From Pseudonocardia halophobica (GTDB lineage: Bacteria; Actinomycetota; Actinomycetes; Mycobacteriales; Pseudonocardiaceae), in assembly GCF_027922425.1 (NCBI RefSeq), contig NZ_BSFQ01000051.1, forward strand, positions 1 through 40,572: a DNA stretch of 40,572 nucleotides. The letters run 5' to 3'. Positions 7,904-19,331 of the stretch are shown here, piece after piece. The translations under genes and the position numbers were made by a program. Under the pieces are notes generated by a model. It worked only from the letters and a program-made list of their open reading frames with translations, was not told the DNA's origin and made no database searches. Within the stretch, counting starts at the first letter, position 1. Each line of letters starts with the position of its first letter.

Positions 7904-8277
7904 GCACGCCGGACCAGCCGGAGTCGCCCGCCGCCGCGTACCGCCGCATCGCGAGCGGGATCGACGAGGCGGTCGGCGCGGTCCGGCGGCAGGACGAGCT
8001 GCGCGCCACCCGCCTCGAACAGGCGCTGGCGAAGATCGACGCGCGCATGCGGCGGGTGGGCGAGCGCGCCGCCCTGACCCGCTTCTCGGTGGAGCTGCAC
8101 TGGGAGTCGGCACTGGAGGCGCTGTGGGCGGAGCCGTGGATGACGGTCCGCCCCTTCCCCCGCCCCGACCCCGACGCCGAGCCCGCCCGGCTCGAGGGCT
8201 ACGAGCGCGAGGTCGACCGCACCTACACCGAGCTCATGGACCTGGTCGCCCGCCGCCGCTTCGGCTTCCGCCGCTGA
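7900..8277 (+). CDS. 125-aa charged protein, last gene of FtsK-like operon
   Basis: ATG at 7900 overlaps the ATPase stop (ATGA), with GGAGGAGG upstream. The protein has an N-terminal helical, coiled-coil-like half (AYRRIASGIDEAVGAV to about residue 60) and a second part with conserved-looking aromatics (LHWESALEALWAEPWMTVRPFPRPDPD) and a basic end (RRRFGFRR). No membrane segment or signal is present. I do not recognise the family. Its fixed overlap with the ATPase implies a joint function, perhaps as an adaptor or regulator. The first copy of the palindromic repeat family starts only a few bases after its stop. Confidence 0.72.
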   Translation: MSTPDQPESPAAAYRRIASGIDEAVGAVRRQDELRATRLEQALAKIDARMRRVGERAALTRFSVELHWESALEALWAEPWMTVRPFPRPDPDAEPARLEGYEREVDRTYTELMDLVARRRFGFRR

Positions 8278-8282
8278 GGAAT

Positions 8283-8387
8283 CGCACTATGGAACCATAA
8301 TCCGCTGATGGCGGGTGATTGTGCGCATTATGGTTCCATAATGCGCTCAGAGGGGCGTAGACGTCGCCTTATGGAACCATAATGCGC
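8283..8387. repeat. Palindromic repeat cluster A (three copies)
   Basis: Three copies of an inverted repeat with core TTATGG-(AA/TT)-CCATAA lie at about 8283-8304, 8323-8346 and 8366-8387. The middle copy is perfect over 11-bp arms, GCGCATTATGG and CCATAATGCGC, around TT. Copies occur in either orientation of the central dinucleotide. A decayed copy may sit near 8440-8456 (CAGTATGGCCCCACGATGC). The cluster starts 5 bases after the FtsK-operon stop and could act as its terminator. Confidence 0.85.
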
Positions 8388-8547
8388 TCTGCCGAATGCA
8401 TGCGTTATCGAGGTATAGTGATCGGCGGGCGACCTACGCACAGTATGGCCCCACGATGCAAGCCGGTGTTGAAACCTGTGGACCGGCAGGTGGCCTTGTG
8501 GATCGGTGGCGGCGGTCGGAACCGAGAAACCGCGGTCGTGATTTCGC
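8388..8547 (+). promoter_or_regulatory. Leader of the DUF559 gene with TATAGT box
   Basis: TATAGT (8414-8419) is a good -10 match in an otherwise GC-rich stretch of 160 bases; no clear -35 was found. It would give a leader of about 120 bases before ATG 8548. The stretch is visibly less GC-rich than its surroundings. Apart from the possible decayed repeat copy I see no other feature. Confidence 0.35.
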
Positions 8548-9438
8548 ATGAGCGAGGCTGTCGTCATGCAAAGGACACAACGCGCCGGGATCGCGCACCT
8601 CGAGGTCTTCCGTGGGTCGGAGGCCGTCGGGGCAGGCTTCCTCGCCAAGTCGGACCTCCGAGGTGATCGAGTTGTCCGGCTGTTCCGCGACGTCTACACC
8701 TGGGCCGAGACTTCGATCACCCACGAACTACGAGCGAGGGCCGCTGCGCTTGCGCTCCCGCCCGGCGCCGTCGTCACCGGAAGGTCCGCCGCCACGGTTC
8801 GAGGAGCGCCGGTGTGCTGGACGGACGATCCGGTCCATGTGGTCGCGCCACTCGAGCTTCGGATTGGCCGACGCAGCGGTGTCCTGCTGAGGCGTACCGC
8901 GCTCCGGCCGGACGAGTACGGCCCGTGGGGGGACGGTCTGATCGCATCGCCGTTGCGCATGGCTCTCGACCTGCTGCTCGGACGCCCGCTGCCCGACTCC
9001 GTCGCGGACCTCGATCAAGTGCTCAAGGCCGGCCTGATCGACAGGCACCTCCTCACGGCGTCACTTCGCTCGAGGCGGGACAACGGCATCGTCGTGGCAC
9101 GGCAGGCCGAGCAGCTTGCGACCGGGATCGCCGACTCCATCCCCGAATCGCAGGTCCGTGTGCATCTCGTCCTGGCCGGGCTCGACCCCGTGGCACAGCA
9201 CTGGATCGAGGTCGACGGCGAGCAGGTCGCGCAGGTGGACTTCGCCTTCCCCGCTCGGAAAGTCGCCGTCGAGTACGACGGCGGCTGGCGGAACAACGAG
9301 ATGTGGGCGCTGAACCATGACCGGACACGCCTCAACCGGATCCAGGCGGCCGGATGGGACGTCGTGTTCGTCACGGCGGCGCTTCTGCGACAGCCGCGCA
9401 AGATGATTGCCGAGGTCCGCGGTGCGTTGGCCCGGTGA
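8548..9438 (+). CDS. DUF559/Vsr-like putative endonuclease with AbiEi-like N-terminus
   Basis: The 296-aa protein ends in a PD-(D/E)XK-type domain: E near residue 199 (IPESQVRVHLVLAGL), then QVDFAFP and VAVEYDGGWR (about 228-248), then DRTRLNRIQAAGWDVVFVTA. This is the pattern of DUF559, related to the Vsr mismatch endonucleases. Residues 15-190 look like the winged-helix/coupler part common in actinobacterial proteins annotated as AbiEi-family antitoxin-like. The length is typical. Codon use is less GC3-biased than in neighbours, and the gene sits between two clusters of the same palindromic repeat, which suggests acquired or mobile DNA. ATG 8548 has no good ribosome site; ATG 8566 is an alternative start. 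No partner toxin gene is adjacent. Confidence 0.75.
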   Translation: MSEAVVMQRTQRAGIAHLEVFRGSEAVGAGFLAKSDLRGDRVVRLFRDVYTWAETSITHELRARAAALALPPGAVVTGRSAATVRGAPVCWTDDPVHVVAPLELRIGRRSGVLLRRTALRPDEYGPWGDGLIASPLRMALDLLLGRPLPDSVADLDQVLKAGLIDRHLLTASLRSRRDNGIVVARQAEQLATGIADSIPESQVRVHLVLAGLDPVAQHWIEVDGEQVAQVDFAFPARKVAVEYDGGWRNNEMWALNHDRTRLNRIQAAGWDVVFVTAALLRQPRKMIAEVRGALAR

Positions 9439-9440
9439 GT

Positions 9441-9587
9441 CGCACTGTGGAACCACAGCGCGAAGAAGGCCGCGGCTCAGTCCTCGTTATGGAACCATGA
9501 AGCGCCAAGAAGTGAGGAGCTGGCAGCATTATGGTTCCGTAACGCGTTCCAGAACCACTCCTGGATGCGTTATGGAACCATAATGCG
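9441..9587. repeat. Palindromic repeat cluster B (four copies)
   Basis: Copies lie at about 9441-9460 (CTGTGG-AA-CCACAG), 9485-9504 (imperfect), 9526-9545 (TT centre) and 9567-9587 (GCGTTATGGAACCATAATGCG). The first has both arms changed in matching fashion, so base pairing is kept although the sequence differs. The cluster fills the gap between the convergent DUF559 gene and the DUF6104-like gene, where a bidirectional terminator would be expected. Confidence 0.85.
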
Positions 9588-9589
9588 GT

Positions 9590-9763
9590 TCAGTCGTCCT
9601 CGTCGTCGCGGGCGAGGAAGGTGGCGAGGCGTTCGACCGCGTCCTCGTAGGCGGGGTGGGAGTCGACGAAGGCCCGGAGGCGGGCGGCCAGCCACTCGAC
9701 GCTGACCGCCTCGTCCCCGCGGCGTTCGACCAGTTCCTCGATGCCCCGGTCGGTGAAGTACAC
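9590..9763 (-). CDS. DUF6104-like 57-aa protein downstream of kgd
   Basis: Read from GTG 9763, the product begins (M)YFTDRGIEELVERRGDEA and ends in an acidic tail, RDDEDD. It is a short, charged, probably helical cytoplasmic protein. The sequence matches what I recall of the actinobacterial DUF6104 family, which often sits directly after kgd. It starts 7 bases after the kgd stop, so it is almost surely in the same transcript. Function is unknown. The stop lies within a few bases of the last copy of repeat cluster B. Confidence 0.75.
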   Translation of the reverse strand: MYFTDRGIEELVERRGDEAVSVEWLAARLRAFVDSHPAYEDAVERLATFLARDDEDD

Positions 9764-9770
9764 CGGTTCC

Positions 9771-13616
<3,846 letters not shown>

Positions 13617-13755
13617 GCGCTCTCAACCGCCTTGGTTCGCTTGAAGCTTCTCGATCGCCGATGACCGCCCTCCCAGGGTAGTCCTCCCCGGGACGGAGCC
13701 GGTATGTGCTCGGTCGCGTTGTGACCTCCGTCCGGCGGGTGCCCGTCGGGCCGGG

Positions 13756-14577
13756 TCAGAAAACCGGGAGGGCCCCGATCGCGGGCACCACGGCGGTGCG
13801 CACGGAGGTCTCCGCGATCACGGTGCCCTCCACCAGGCCGCACGTGGAGTCGCGCCGCAGCGTGTCCCGCTCGCCGGCGTACTGCCCGTCGACTGGGTCG
13901 ACGAGGAGCTCGGTGCGGGTGGGCCCGGCGTCGTGCACCAGCGCGAGGCAGAGGTTGCCGTCCAGGTCCTTGACCTCGTCGACGAGCGAGACGGCCGGGA
14001 GCTCGAGCAGGGCGGCGTAGAGCGGTGCGCGCAGGTCGGCCGGGACCGAGCAGGTCCGCAGGGCGTCGACGGCGCTGCGGAACGGGCCGGTGTAGGTGCG
14101 CCCCTGCGGCGCGTCGGCCAGCAGCCGGGCGAGCAGCTCACCGGGCTCGCGGGGCAGCAGGGCCAGGAACTCGGGGGTGGGCGTGGCCCAGTTCCCCGCG
14201 GGCCGGTGCGGGGCCGAGTCGTGCAGTTCGGCGTAGAAGTCGCCGTACTTCGCGCGGAAGCGGCCGGTGGGCCAGGCGTCCCGCAGGTCGAACCCGGCGT
14301 CGTCCGCCGCCTCGCCGGAGCCCGCGAGCCAGGTGACGCGGCCGGTGAGCTCGCGGTCGAGCAGCCAGTCCGCGTCCTGCACCGCGGGCGTCCACTGCTG
14401 GAGCAGGTGCTCGGACAGGTGCACGTGCACCGGCTCCGCCGGGTCGGGGCCCATGAAGGTGCCCATCCACCACGCGTGCGTCGCGATGTACCGGTACTGC
14501 TCCGGTTCCATCGGCTCGTCGGACGTGCGCACGGGAAGGTCGGGCACCACGCAGCTCCCGGGGGTCGGCAGGTTCAC
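13756..14577 (-). CDS. CU044_5270-like protein lacking a membrane anchor
   Basis: The 273-aa product has a QYRYIATHAWWMG segment near residue 29, a central FLALLPREPGELLARLL helix, and a C-terminal part running through LVDEVKDLDGNLCLALVHDAG and a TELLVDP strand. This order resembles the extracytoplasmic half of actinobacterial CU044_5270 proteins, which normally carry an N-terminal membrane helix and lie beside ECF sigma factors. Here no membrane helix or sigma gene is seen. GTG 14577 has a weak ribosome site; ATG 14511 (MEPEQYRY), at the domain boundary, is an alternative start. It is transcribed away from kgd's promoter region into a 139-base gap. Function unknown. Confidence 0.6.
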   Translation of the reverse strand: MNLPTPGSCVVPDLPVRTSDEPMEPEQYRYIATHAWWMGTFMGPDPAEPVHVHLSEHLLQQWTPAVQDADWLLDRELTGRVTWLAGSGEAADDAGFDLRDAWPTGRFRAKYGDFYAELHDSAPHRPAGNWATPTPEFLALLPREPGELLARLLADAPQGRTYTGPFRSAVDALRTCSVPADLRAPLYAALLELPAVSLVDEVKDLDGNLCLALVHDAGPTRTELLVDPVDGQYAGERDTLRRDSTCGLVEGTVIAETSVRTAVVPAIGALPVF

Positions 14578-14590
14578 CCGGCATTGTGGA

Positions 14591-14610
14591 ACGGGCCCGA
14601 CACGGCCCGT
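14591..14610. terminator. Inverted repeat between LLM gene and CU044-like gene
   Basis: ACGGGCC (14591-14597) and GGCCCGT (14604-14610) form a 7-bp stem with a 6-nt loop, 67 bases after the LLM oxidoreductase stop and 14 bases before the next start on the same strand. It may terminate the LLM transcript or be an operator for the gene that follows. There is no T-run. Confidence 0.35.
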
Positions 14611-14677
14611 GACGCCACCCCCGGTTCGCGTGACCGTGCGCTGCTCAGCGCCGATGTCCGCTCCGCTCAGCCCCGGG

Positions 14678-15709
14678 TCACGGCAGCCACTCGCGCACCT
14701 GTCCGAGGACCTTGGGGGCGTCGTTGGTGACCGGGTTGACCTGGAGGTGGGTGACGCCGACCTCGTGCAGCGCGGCGATCCGCTCCTTGACGAACGAGGG
14801 CGGCCCGATGAGCGTCGACTTCTCGATGAACTCGTCGGGCAGCGCGGCCGCGGCCTCCTCCTTGCGCCCGTCGAGGTACAGGTCCTGCACCGTCCGTGCG
14901 GCGTCCGCCCAGCCCTGGCGCTGCATCACGGTGTTGTAGAAGTTCTTGCCGCGCGCGCCCATCCCGCCGACGTAGAGCGCGAACATCGCCCGCGCCGCCT
15001 GCCGGGCCGGCTCCCACATCTCCTCCTCGATCGCGAGGAAGCCGCCGCCCGTCATCTGCAGCGGGCCGAGCTCGGGGGCCCGCTTGGCCAGGCCGGCGGC
15101 CAGCGGCGCGCCGAAGGCCTCCTGCATCCGCTCGGGGACGACGGCGTGCGGCAGCCAGCCCTGCGCGAGCTCGGCCGTCATCTCGACGTTCTTGTCGCCG
15201 AGCGCCGCGATCCAGATCGGGATGTCCGCCCGCTGCGGATGGTTGATCAGCTTCAACGGCTTGCCGAGCCCGGTGCCGCGGCCCTCCGGGACCGGGATCG
15301 TGTAGATGCCCTCGTGCTGGATGCGCTCGCGCCGCCAGACGGCCCGGCAGATCTCGATGACCTCACGGGTGCGCCCGATCGGCTTGTCGAACGGGACGCC
15401 GTGGAAGCCCTCGATCACCTGCGGCCCGGACGTGCCGAGACCCAGGATCGCCCGGCCCCCTGACAGCGCGTCGAGGCCCGCGGCCGTCATCGCCGTGAGG
15501 GTGGGGGTCCGGCTGTAGATCGGCAGGATCCCCGACCCGATCTCGATCCGCTCGGTGCGCGCGGCGAGGTAGCCCATGAGGGACACGGCGTCGTAGCTGT
15601 AGGCCTCGGCGACCCACACGACGTCGAGCCCGGCCTTCTCGAGCTCGACGATGCGTGTGGCGCCCGCCACCGGGTCGTCGCTGTACGGCAGCTGGGTCGA
15701 GAGCTTCAT
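14678..15709 (-). CDS. LLM-class F420-dependent oxidoreductase
   Basis: The 343-aa protein has the TIM-barrel luciferase-like plan: MKLSTQLPYS at the start, ELEKAGLDVVWVAEAYSYDAVSLMGYLAARTERIEIGSGI (residues about 25-65), SGGRAILGLGTSGPQVIEGFHG near 90-110, and a C-terminal VTHLQVNPV strand. It resembles F420-dependent enzymes of the TIGR03559/MSMEG-type group that use F420 rather than FMN, though the cofactor is inferred from lineage. It lies 74 bases downstream of an acyl-CoA synthetase on the same strand, so the substrate may be a lipid or steroid acid. A perfect palindrome overlaps its ATG and probably controls it. Confidence 0.88.
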   Translation of the reverse strand: MKLSTQLPYSDDPVAGATRIVELEKAGLDVVWVAEAYSYDAVSLMGYLAARTERIEIGSGILPIYSRTPTLTAMTAAGLDALSGGRAILGLGTSGPQVIEGFHGVPFDKPIGRTREVIEICRAVWRRERIQHEGIYTIPVPEGRGTGLGKPLKLINHPQRADIPIWIAALGDKNVEMTAELAQGWLPHAVVPERMQEAFGAPLAAGLAKRAPELGPLQMTGGGFLAIEEEMWEPARQAARAMFALYVGGMGARGKNFYNTVMQRQGWADAARTVQDLYLDGRKEEAAAALPDEFIEKSTLIGPPSFVKERIAALHEVGVTHLQVNPVTNDAPKVLGQVREWLP

Positions 15710-15725
15710 GACAGTGAGACTGTCA
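15709..15725. promoter_or_regulatory. Candidate operator over the LLM oxidoreductase start
   Basis: TGACAGT (15709-15715), GAG, ACTGTCA (15719-15725) is a perfect 7+3+7 palindrome that reaches the first base of the ATG. Size and symmetry suit a TetR-family dimer, which commonly controls acyl-CoA and lipid genes in actinobacteria. No regulator gene lies adjacent. Confidence 0.5.
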
Positions 15726-15783
15726 CGTTCGGACCGTGAACACCATCGGCGGGGGACGTCGAGGTGGCGGCGAGTCCGTCGGC

Positions 15784-17352
15784 CTAGACGGTCCGGCGCT
15801 CCCGCCCCGCCCAGAAGGGGGCCCGCAGGTCCTTCTTGAGGATCTTGCCGGTGGGGTTGCGGGGCAGTTCGGCCACCACGTCCATGCCCTTGGGGCACTT
15901 GTACGAGGCCAGGTGCGCGCGGCAGTGCGCGAGCACGGCGGCCTCGTCGAGCTCGGCGCCGTCGGCCGGCACGACGATCGCGCGGGGCACCTCGCCCCAC
16001 CGCTCGTCCGGCACGCCGATCACCGCCACGTCGGCGATCCCGGGGTACTCGGCGAGCACGCGCTCGATCTCGGCCGGGTACACGTTCTCCCCGCCGCTGA
16101 CGATCATGTCCTTGACCCGGTCGGTCACGTAGACGTAGCCGTCGGTGTCGAGGTGGCCGCCGTCGCCGGAGCGCAGCCAGCCGTCCGGGGTGATCGCGGC
16201 GGCGGTGGCCTCGGGCCGGCGCCAGTACCCGGCCATGAGCTGCGCGGTCCGCACCCAGATCTCGCCCGGCTCGCCGGTCGGCACCGGCTCGCCCGTCGCG
16301 GGGTCCCGGACCTCGATCTCGACGCCGTGGATCGGCGTCCCGGCCGAGACCAGCCGGTGTGCGACGGCCGGGTCCTCGTGGTCGGCGGCGGGCAGCGCGG
16401 TGACCACGCCGCACGCCTCCGTCATCCCGTAGACCTGGTGCATCCGCCCCGGGAACAGCGGCAGGCACGCCCGCATCACGGGGAGCGGCATCGGCGAGGC
16501 GCCGTAGGAGAGGACCTTGATCGCGGAGAGGTCGCGGGCCTCGACCCCGGGCACCTTCGTGACCGCCGCCAGCAGCGCGGGCACCAGGAAGGTGTGCGTG
16601 ATCCGCTCGGTCTCCAGCTGCTCGACGACCGCGGCCGGGTCGGGCACGCGCAGCATCACCATCCGCGCGCCGAAGTGGACCGCGAGCAGGGCGTAGCTGG
16701 TGCCGCCGACGTGGAACAGCGGCATCGCCACCTGGACGACGGCGTCGTGGTCCACCTCGAAGCTCTCCGCCACGTTGGTCGAGTGCGCCAGCATCGCCCG
16801 GTGGGTGAGCATCACGCCCTTGGGGAAGCCGGTCGTGCCCGAGGTGTAGAGCTGGACGAAACAGGCGTCCGGATCGGCCTCGGCCGGGCCGTCGTCCGGC
16901 TCGTGCGCGGCCAGCCAGGCCTCGTACTCGTCGTCCGGCCCGCCGACCCGGACCAGCCGGCGCAGCGCCGGCGCCTTGTCCCGCAGGGCCTCGGCCGCCT
17001 GCGCGAACTCTGGCCCGACGAGCAGGAGCACCGCGCCGGAGTCGTTGAGCACGTAGACGATCTCGGGCGGGGCCAGCCGGAAGTTGACGACTGCGTTGGC
17101 CGCGCCGATCCGCGCGCAGGCCAGCGTCAGCTCCAGGCAGGAGGGGTGGTTGAGGTCGAGCACGGACACCCGGTCGCCGGGCCCGACGCCCTCGGCCCGC
17201 AGCGCCGCGGCCAGCCGGCGGACCCGCTCGTCGAGCTCGGCCCACGTGCGGCGCACGCCGGCGAACCGCAGCGCCTCGGCGGCGGGACGCTCGGCGGCCC
17301 AGCGTCCCAGCAGGCCGGACACGTCGGCGGGGCGGTCGGGGGACAGCGTCAT
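15784..17352 (-). CDS. Acyl-CoA synthetase (AMP-forming, FadD-type)
   Basis: This 522-aa ANL-superfamily enzyme activates a carboxylic acid with ATP and CoA. Motifs in order: YTSGTTGFPKGVMLTH (AMP-binding P-loop), YGMTEACG, GEIWVRT, SGDGGHLDTDGYVYVTDRVKDMIVSGGENVYPAEIE (hinge and A8), and PTGKILKKDLR with the catalytic lysine near the C-terminus. Length is normal. I chose ATG 17352 (MTLSPDRPA) rather than the GTG at 17397 because GAGGGAG lies seven bases upstream. The minus-strand sequence TAGAGT at 17396-17401 is a possible -10. It is followed by the LLM oxidoreductase on the same strand. Chain-length preference cannot be read from the sequence. Confidence 0.92.
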   Translation of the reverse strand: MTLSPDRPADVSGLLGRWAAERPAAEALRFAGVRRTWAELDERVRRLAAALRAEGVGPGDRVSVLDLNHPSCLELTLACARIGAANAVVNFRLAPPEIVYVLNDSGAVLLLVGPEFAQAAEALRDKAPALRRLVRVGGPDDEYEAWLAAHEPDDGPAEADPDACFVQLYTSGTTGFPKGVMLTHRAMLAHSTNVAESFEVDHDAVVQVAMPLFHVGGTSYALLAVHFGARMVMLRVPDPAAVVEQLETERITHTFLVPALLAAVTKVPGVEARDLSAIKVLSYGASPMPLPVMRACLPLFPGRMHQVYGMTEACGVVTALPAADHEDPAVAHRLVSAGTPIHGVEIEVRDPATGEPVPTGEPGEIWVRTAQLMAGYWRRPEATAAAITPDGWLRSGDGGHLDTDGYVYVTDRVKDMIVSGGENVYPAEIERVLAEYPGIADVAVIGVPDERWGEVPRAIVVPADGAELDEAAVLAHCRAHLASYKCPKGMDVVAELPRNPTGKILKKDLRAPFWAGRERRTV

Positions 17353-17507
17353 CGGTGCTCCCTCGTCGGGCGTGAGGTGGATCACGGCGGGCGCCACTCT
17401 AGCGTCGGGGAGAACCGGAATCGAGGGACGAACCTCGCCGGCCCACCCGCGGGCCCGGGGCGCGCGGAACGGGGGCAGGATGGGGCCCGGCGAGCGTGAG
17501 GAGAGGT

Positions 17508-18416
17508 GTGGGACGCGAACCCGACGGCAGCGGCCGGATCGAGGTGTCCGGCCTGGCCAAGCGGTTCGGCACGGTCGAGGCCGTGCGCGGGCTGTCGTTC
17601 ACGGTCGAGCCGGGTGCGGTGACCGGCTTCCTGGGGCCCAACGGCTCCGGCAAGACGACGACGCTGCGCGCGATCCTCGGCCTGGTCGCACCGACCGCGG
17701 GATCGACGCTGGTCGAGGGCGCCCCCTACCCGGAGCTGACCGCGCCCGGGCGGGTCGTCGGCGCCGTGCTGGAGGCCCAGGGCGCCCACCCCGCCCGCAC
17801 CGCCCGTCGGCACCTGCAGGTCTGCGCCTCGGCGATCGGCGTGGCGGAGGAGCGGGTCGACGAGGTGCTCGCGCTCGTCGGGCTCGCCGACGCCGCCGAC
17901 CGGGCCGCCGGCGGCTACTCGCTCGGCATGGCCCAGCGGCTCGCCCTCGCGGTCGCGCTGCTCGGCGACCCGCGGATCCTGGTGCTCGACGAGCCGGGCA
18001 ACGGCCTCGACCCGCAGGGCATCGCCTGGCTGCGGGAGTTCCTGCGCGGCTTCGCGCGCTCCGGGCGGACCGTGCTCGTGTCCAGCCACCAGCTCGCGGA
18101 GATCGCGCAGACCGCGGACCGGCTCGTCGTGATCTCGGCGGGGGCGTGTGTCTACCAGGGGGCGGCCGACGGGCTGCACGGCCGGCCCGCCGTCCGAGTC
18201 CGCTGCTCCGACCCCGTCCGGCTCGCCGAGGCGCTCGCCGCCCGGGGCGTGCTGGAGATCGACCACGTCGCCGACGGCGGGCTCGCCGTCGCGGCCGACG
18301 CGGTGCTCGTCGGCGACACCGCGCTCGCCGCGGGGGTGGCCGTCTACGGGCTGGTCGAGGAGCGCGCGGACCTCGAGGCGATGTTCCTGCGGCTGACCGG
18401 CGGGGGTGTGGCGTGA
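17508..18416 (+). CDS. ABC transporter ATP-binding protein (DrrA/CcmA-like)
   Basis: The protein, about 302 aa, is an ATPase of the ABC-2 export type. Walker A is GPNGSGKT near residue 44, the signature is degenerate (YSLGMAQRLALA), Walker B is ILVLDEPGNGLDP and the H-loop is VSSHQLAEI. The C-terminal 80 residues form the accessory domain usual in such proteins. GTG 17508 is preferred because AGGAG ends four bases before it; GTG 17496 is also in frame. The stop overlaps the GTG of the permease gene (GTGA), so the two make one transporter. Substrate unknown; drugs, antibiotics or lipids are typical for this class. Confidence 0.9.
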   Translation: MGREPDGSGRIEVSGLAKRFGTVEAVRGLSFTVEPGAVTGFLGPNGSGKTTTLRAILGLVAPTAGSTLVEGAPYPELTAPGRVVGAVLEAQGAHPARTARRHLQVCASAIGVAEERVDEVLALVGLADAADRAAGGYSLGMAQRLALAVALLGDPRILVLDEPGNGLDPQGIAWLREFLRGFARSGRTVLVSSHQLAEIAQTADRLVVISAGACVYQGAADGLHGRPAVRVRCSDPVRLAEALAARGVLEIDHVADGGLAVAADAVLVGDTALAAGVAVYGLVEERADLEAMFLRLTGGGVA

Positions 18417-19264
18417 CGACCGACCTGCTCCCCACCGCGGGCGTCCTGCGGGCCGAGGCGCTCAAGGCGTTGTCCGTGCGCACCTGGTGGGCGCTCGCGA
18501 TCCCGGTGGCCCTGCTCGCGGTGATGGTCAACCTGTTCGGCGGGCTGTTCAGCTCGGCCGTCGCCGGCGTCGGCGACGGTCTTCCCGGGATCCTGCTCGC
18601 CTCGCTGGCCTACGCGCTGTCGCTGACCACTGTGTTCGCGGCGCTGCACGGCGTCGTGCTGGCCACCTCGGAGTTCCGGCACCGCACCGTGAGCACCACC
18701 TACCTGCTGGCCGGGCGGGTGCCGACGTTGCTGGCCAAGTCGGCGGTGGCGGCCGGTGCCGGGGCGGCGTACGCCCTGCTCGCGATCGTGCTCGGGCTGC
18801 TCGCCGGCCTGCTGGGCCAGGGCGCCGCGCCGCTGCCGTCGGTCGGCGGGATCCTGGCGCTGAGCGGGATCGGGATCCTGGTGAGTGCGCTCTGGGCGGT
18901 GCTCGGTGTCGCGCTCGGGACGCTGGTCGTCAACCAGGCCGGGGCCGTCGTCGCGCTGCTCGTCTACGTGCTGGCGGTGGAGAACCTCGTCTCGCTGATC
19001 CTGCGCTCGGGCACGCAGGAGGGCAGCGCGCCGACGGCGGTCGCCCGGCTCACCTCGTTCCTGCCCGCCAACGCGGGGGACGTCGCGCTCTACGACCTGC
19101 CCGCCCAGGAGCTCGGCGGCCGGTTCGCGTCCTCGATCGTCGAGGGGCTGGCGGGCGTCGCCGGACCCCCGCCGGCGTGGGGCGCCCTGCTCGTGCTCGT
19201 CGTGTGGGCCGGGGCCGGGGTGGCCGTGGCGTGGGTCGTCGGCGGCCGCCGGGACGTGACCTGA
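18413..19264 (+). CDS. ABC-2 type transporter permease
   Basis: The 283-aa membrane partner of the preceding ATPase starts at GTG 18413 inside its stop codon. About six hydrophobic segments are visible: around residues 21-42, 56-80, 101-135, 143-165, 170-190 and a last one ending VVGGRRDVT. The motif EFRHRTVSTTYLLAGRV between helices 2 and 3 is the conserved cytoplasmic loop of bacterial ABC-2 permeases. It ends 67 bases before the fused ABC exporter gene, which has its own promoter. Confidence 0.87.
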   Translation: MTTDLLPTAGVLRAEALKALSVRTWWALAIPVALLAVMVNLFGGLFSSAVAGVGDGLPGILLASLAYALSLTTVFAALHGVVLATSEFRHRTVSTTYLLAGRVPTLLAKSAVAAGAGAAYALLAIVLGLLAGLLGQGAAPLPSVGGILALSGIGILVSALWAVLGVALGTLVVNQAGAVVALLVYVLAVENLVSLILRSGTQEGSAPTAVARLTSFLPANAGDVALYDLPAQELGGRFASSIVEGLAGVAGPPPAWGALLVLVVWAGAGVAVAWVVGGRRDVT

Positions 19265-19319
19265 GACGGCTGTGACCAGCCCGGACGTCGTCGGGCGGCG
19301 GACTGTCGGACCGGCGTCC

Positions 19320-19331
19320 TAACCTGGATCC
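19320..19331 (+). promoter_or_regulatory. -10 box of a leaderless promoter for the fused exporter
   Basis: TAACCT (19320-19325) fits TANNNT and ends six bases before the GTG at 19332. No Shine-Dalgarno is present, so a leaderless message is likely. A -35 was not recognised. Confidence 0.5.

Noticed and set aside
4586..8113. A very long open frame on the minus strand opposite the FtsK-like operon
   Set aside because: Its translation is low-complexity Arg/Gly/Pro/His sequence with no domain, as expected for an antisense shadow of GC3-rich codons. The plus strand has clear Walker motifs.
8283..9587. CRISPR array
   Set aside because: Copies are short, imperfect, in mixed orientation and self-complementary, with a gene between the clusters and no cas genes.
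17353..17397. Upstream GTG start of the acyl-CoA synthetase
   Set aside because: The 15 extra residues have no ribosome site and would overlap a likely -10 box; ATG 17352 has GAGGGAG at the right distance.
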